46,613 bases of DNA from Candidatus Rikenella faecigallinarum (GTDB lineage: Bacteria > Bacteroidota > Bacteroidia > Bacteroidales > Rikenellaceae): NCBI GenBank assembly GCA_019113395.1, contig DXHL01000038.1, positions 1 to 46,613 of the forward strand. Reading direction: 5' to 3'. The position numbers were made by a program, and so were the translations under genes. Below are positions 43,966 to 46,613 of the stretch, piece by piece. Within the stretch, counting starts at the first letter, position 1, and the number at the start of each line of letters is the position of its first letter. The notes below the pieces were generated by a model. The model was not told where the DNA came from. It made no database searches and saw only the letters and a list, made by a program, of their open reading frames with translations.

Positions 43966-46613
43966 TTATTTAATCAGCGAAGTAATCATGGCGCTCATCG
44001 AGACGGCACTGGTCGCCAGACTCATAATCTCAGCCGCGCTCATCCCCGACCCTTTGGGCGGTTTGGAGGGCACCACGATTTCGCACCCCGGCATCACTTT
44101 GGGCCATCGTCCCGCCTTTTTGGCATCGGGCAATCCGTTGGCATAGATAATAAAGGGACGTTTCTTGGCCCGCGCGGCATAGCCCCCGCCACGAGCAATA
44201 TAATCCTTGATTTTCTGTCCTTCGACGTAGGTCACCGTACAGGGATAGAGCACCGCTCCGCTAATGGTCACCGTATTGTTGAACTTCGGCACCACCAGCA
44301 TATCCCCATCTTCGAGCACAAGGTTGTCAGGGCTGGAGGGGTCGTTAATGGCCGCCGCCAGGTTAATGGCAATCGGATAGTAATCACCGACCATCATCCG
44401 TTTCATCACCACCGTATCACCCACCACCGAAGAACCACGCGAGGAGAGGTCATTAAGGGTTTCCTGACGCGCCAGACGCTCTTCGGTCATTTGCCGTTTG
44501 AGGTAAGCCCCTTCGATATAGGCCTCGGGGGTCAACCCGCCCGCTTTAGTCACCAGGTCGCTCAGACGGTCATTATTGGTCGAAAGGACATACTCGCCAT
44601 CGAACAGAAACTCCCCGTCGGCATATACGCTGGTCTGCTCGCTGTAACCCGGAGAACGACGAATATAGACTTGGTCAAAAGGTTGCAGCTTGAACGAAGC
44701 CGTTTCACTCGACAGACCCAAATCGGCCGGTATCGTAAACTGATAGAGTTCGGCAATACGGTCCGAGGGCTCCGTCGAGTTGGGATTTTTGACCCGACGT
44801 GCCACTTCGATACGTGCCAGTGAGGCCGACTCCTTGAGCCCGTTGCCCATCACAATGGCATCCTCAATGGTCATATTGTCGCGATAGAGCAGGGTCTGAG
44901 GCGTATTCACCTCCCCTTTCACTTCAATCGTATAGCCCTCGCGCAGCGAATTAATGGACGGGACACGCACCAGGTCCTCCGCCTTCAACGGCACATCGGG
45001 AACCGTCCCGTTCAGAAGCCCCTGCAGGTCAACAGACTCTACCGTGAAGGTGTAGTCGTCGTTCAGCCGCACTATCTGCGTCCGACTCATCAGCGCATCA
45101 CCACGTATCCCTTCCGCTTTCCGTATCAGAGCCTTAAGCGTAGTGACACTATCGCTCAACTCGTAATCCCCGGGACGCCATACGGCCCCTTCAATGGTCA
45201 CCCGATTGGCATACTGGCGAATCACCTCACCCACGGCAATGCTGTCCCCGTCGGCCATCGTGAAACTCTCGTACTCTTCGACCGGAACCGTATGAACGCT
45301 CATCATGCGTCCCGATTTGCGATTGACCGTCAGCAGGTCTTTGTAGGCTTCGCCCATGAAGCCGCCCGCATAATCGATAAGTTGTTTGGCCGTTTCGCCT
45401 TTCTTGAGTTCGTAGATACGCGGCCGTTTGACCTTACCGGTGACCTTCACCAGATTCTCGTAAGGCTGCACCAGAATCATATCGTTGTCCTGCAGACCGA
45501 CATTCACCGACTGGTCACCCCCCAACAGATAGTCATACACGTCCAAGTCTGCTATCTGTTTGCCGTCGCGAATCAGTTTGATGCTGCGCAACGACCCGAT
45601 ATCACTCACCCCGCCCGCTTCGTACAAGGCATTGAAGAGCGTTGCCAGCGACGGCAGCGTATAGGTACCCGGCATCGAGGCCTCCCCGATGATATTCACC
45701 TTGATGGAGCGAATATCCCCGAGCGAGAGTTTCATGTTCACGGTCCCGTTATTCAACCCGGAGATAGTGGCAGCCAATTTGTTGCGAATCGTATTTTCCG
45801 CCGCTTCGACAGTGAGCCCCCCCACGTGAATCACTCCGGCATTCGGCACCGTAATAAATCCGTCGGGCGAAACCTTCAAGTCGTAATTGGCTTCGGCATC
45901 CCCCCACAGGTCAATAAACAACCGGTCGCCGGCCGCCAACACATAGTTGGCCGGCGTCGGCAGGTTGTAGGTCGGTGCAAAAGTCAGGTTGCGGGCCGAA
46001 AAAATCTCCCGCCCGAAGACGCTGTTACGCAAAATGGAGTCCTGAATGCGTTTCTCTTCCTCCTTGAGGCGGTTGGCTTCGGCCGGGGTCAGTTCTCCCA
46101 CCGCATTCAACCGCGGGTCCACAATGGTATTGCCCGTAGCGGTGGTAATTCGATTTTGCTGCCCGGCGGCGGTCACCGTCCCGTCAGCCGTCTCAAAAAT
46201 CTCGCCCGTTTCAGCATCCACCAAATTACCCTTGGCATCCCGAATGGTCCGCTTCCGATAGTCGCTTTGGCGCGCCTGCTCCCGCTGGTAATCCGCACTG
46301 CGCGTATCCACACCGTTATTGCGGCGGTCGTACTCCAGATTACCCAGGTCGGAATCTTTGCGCGTACGGTCACTGGTCGTTGTAGTGGTGGTTTTTCCCG
46401 AAGTCGAACCTTGCGAAGAGGACGACGACGAGACTGCCCCCTGCAACTTCTCCACATCTAATCCTTCCAGCCCCTGACGCAGATCGGGATTGTATCCGGC
46501 GGCCTGTGCCTGGCGAATCATCTCCGGTGTCACTTCCCGGTTCTGAGCCGACACTGTCGGAACCAAACCGCCAACCATCATCCATGCGCCTGCGATAACG
46601 GCATATAATTGAA
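43966..46613 (-). CDS. Polysaccharide export protein with SLBB domains (Wza-like), 5' end outside window
   Basis: At least 871 residues are visible to the stop at 43966; the frame stays open to the right edge, with no in-frame ATG between 46582 and the edge. The region before 46581 encodes LYAVIAGAW, continuing a signal peptide, so the true start is outside the window. A serine-rich linker is followed by a poly-export domain (GDRLFIDLWGDAEANYDL) and several SLBB repeats. Wza-like proteins form the outer membrane channel for capsule or exopolysaccharide. The C-terminal hydrophobic segment may be a membrane anchor. Confidence 0.88.
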   Translation of the reverse strand, partial: QLYAVIAGAWMMVGGLVPTVSAQNREVTPEMIRQAQAAGYNPDLRQGLEGLDVEKLQGAVSSSSSSQGSTSGKTTTTTTSDRTRKDSDLGNLEYDRRNNGVDTRSADYQREQARQSDYRKRTIRDAKGNLVDAETGEIFETADGTVTAAGQQNRITTATGNTIVDPRLNAVGELTPAEANRLKEEEKRIQDSILRNSVFGREIFSARNLTFAPTYNLPTPANYVLAAGDRLFIDLWGDAEANYDLKVSPDGFITVPNAGVIHVGGLTVEAAENTIRNKLAATISGLNNGTVNMKLSLGDIRSIKVNIIGEASMPGTYTLPSLATLFNALYEAGGVSDIGSLRSIKLIRDGKQIADLDVYDYLLGGDQSVNVGLQDNDMILVQPYENLVKVTGKVKRPRIYELKKGETAKQLIDYAGGFMGEAYKDLLTVNRKSGRMMSVHTVPVEEYESFTMADGDSIAVGEVIRQYANRVTIEGAVWRPGDYELSDSVTTLKALIRKAEGIRGDALMSRTQIVRLNDDYTFTVESVDLQGLLNGTVPDVPLKAEDLVRVPSINSLREGYTIEVKGEVNTPQTLLYRDNMTIEDAIVMGNGLKESASLARIEVARRVKNPNSTEPSDRIAELYQFTIPADLGLSSETASFKLQPFDQVYIRRSPGYSEQTSVYADGEFLFDGEYVLSTNNDRLSDLVTKAGGLTPEAYIEGAYLKRQMTEERLARQETLNDLSSRGSSVVGDTVVMKRMMVGDYYPIAINLAAAINDPSSPDNLVLEDGDMLVVPKFNNTVTISGAVLYPCTVTYVEGQKIKDYIARGGGYAARAKKRPFIIYANGLPDAKKAGRWPKVMPGCEIVVPSKPPKGSGMSAAEIMSLATSAVSMSAMITSLIK

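Overview
The window reads as a chromosome segment of a Bacteroidales bacterium, most likely Alistipes-like (Rikenellaceae). Evidence: fairly high GC for the phylum (estimated by eye), repeated Bacteroidetes-type promoters (TAnnTTTG -7 box, in the best cases with a TTG/TTTG box 19 bases upstream), a 30-residue lysine/arginine-rich ribosomal-type protein, and typical Bacteroidetes families (DUF3467, DUF4435, SPOR, DUF4369-type thioredoxin lipoprotein). Genus is an inference. No rRNA, tRNA, transposase, phage gene or CRISPR array was seen.

Layout. 1-566: hairpin-rich DNA without a recognisable gene. 567-4838: holB divergent from asnS, then rpoN. 5036-9369: two SGNH hydrolases and an MBOAT acyltransferase, an envelope or polysaccharide O-acylation cassette. 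9409-15385: hemW, a DUF486 membrane protein, a thioredoxin-fold lipoprotein lacking the CXXC, lpxH and the fused aspartokinase/homoserine dehydrogenase thrA. 15504-18829 (minus): DUF3467, RNase G, the 30-residue gene missed by length filters, an HU protein and folK. 18842-23418 (minus): argD, argC, argG and a GNAT enzyme, an arginine biosynthesis run. 23798-28022: rnhB and a porin on minus, divergent from uvrB.

28365-33553: five plus-strand genes for a heterodisulfide-reductase-like iron-sulfur/flavin complex with a cytochrome b-like membrane subunit fused to two CCG domains. 33736-41616: proC, gmd, a secreted C1 peptidase, DUF4435, a small lipoprotein, argB, birA and proB. 41728-46613 (minus): a SPOR protein, waaA (KDO transferase) and a large SLBB polysaccharide export protein cut by the right edge.

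Most interesting points. (1) Upstream of the arg run lies a possible attenuation leader: a 12-residue ORF ending in four consecutive CGA arginine codons and a stop, with alternative RNA pairings just after it. (2) Two ~235-base palindromic repeats sit in the argD/argC and argC/argG gaps; their ends are identical, and their central hairpins differ while keeping pairing through compensatory changes. (3) The Hdr/Qmo-like membrane complex. (4) The GNAT enzyme is a candidate for the missing first step of arginine synthesis. (5) A palindromic divergent promoter lies between the porin and uvrB. The window touches arginine (GNAT, argB, argC, argD, argG), proline (proB, proC), aspartate-family amino acids, lipid A/KDO and polysaccharide export.
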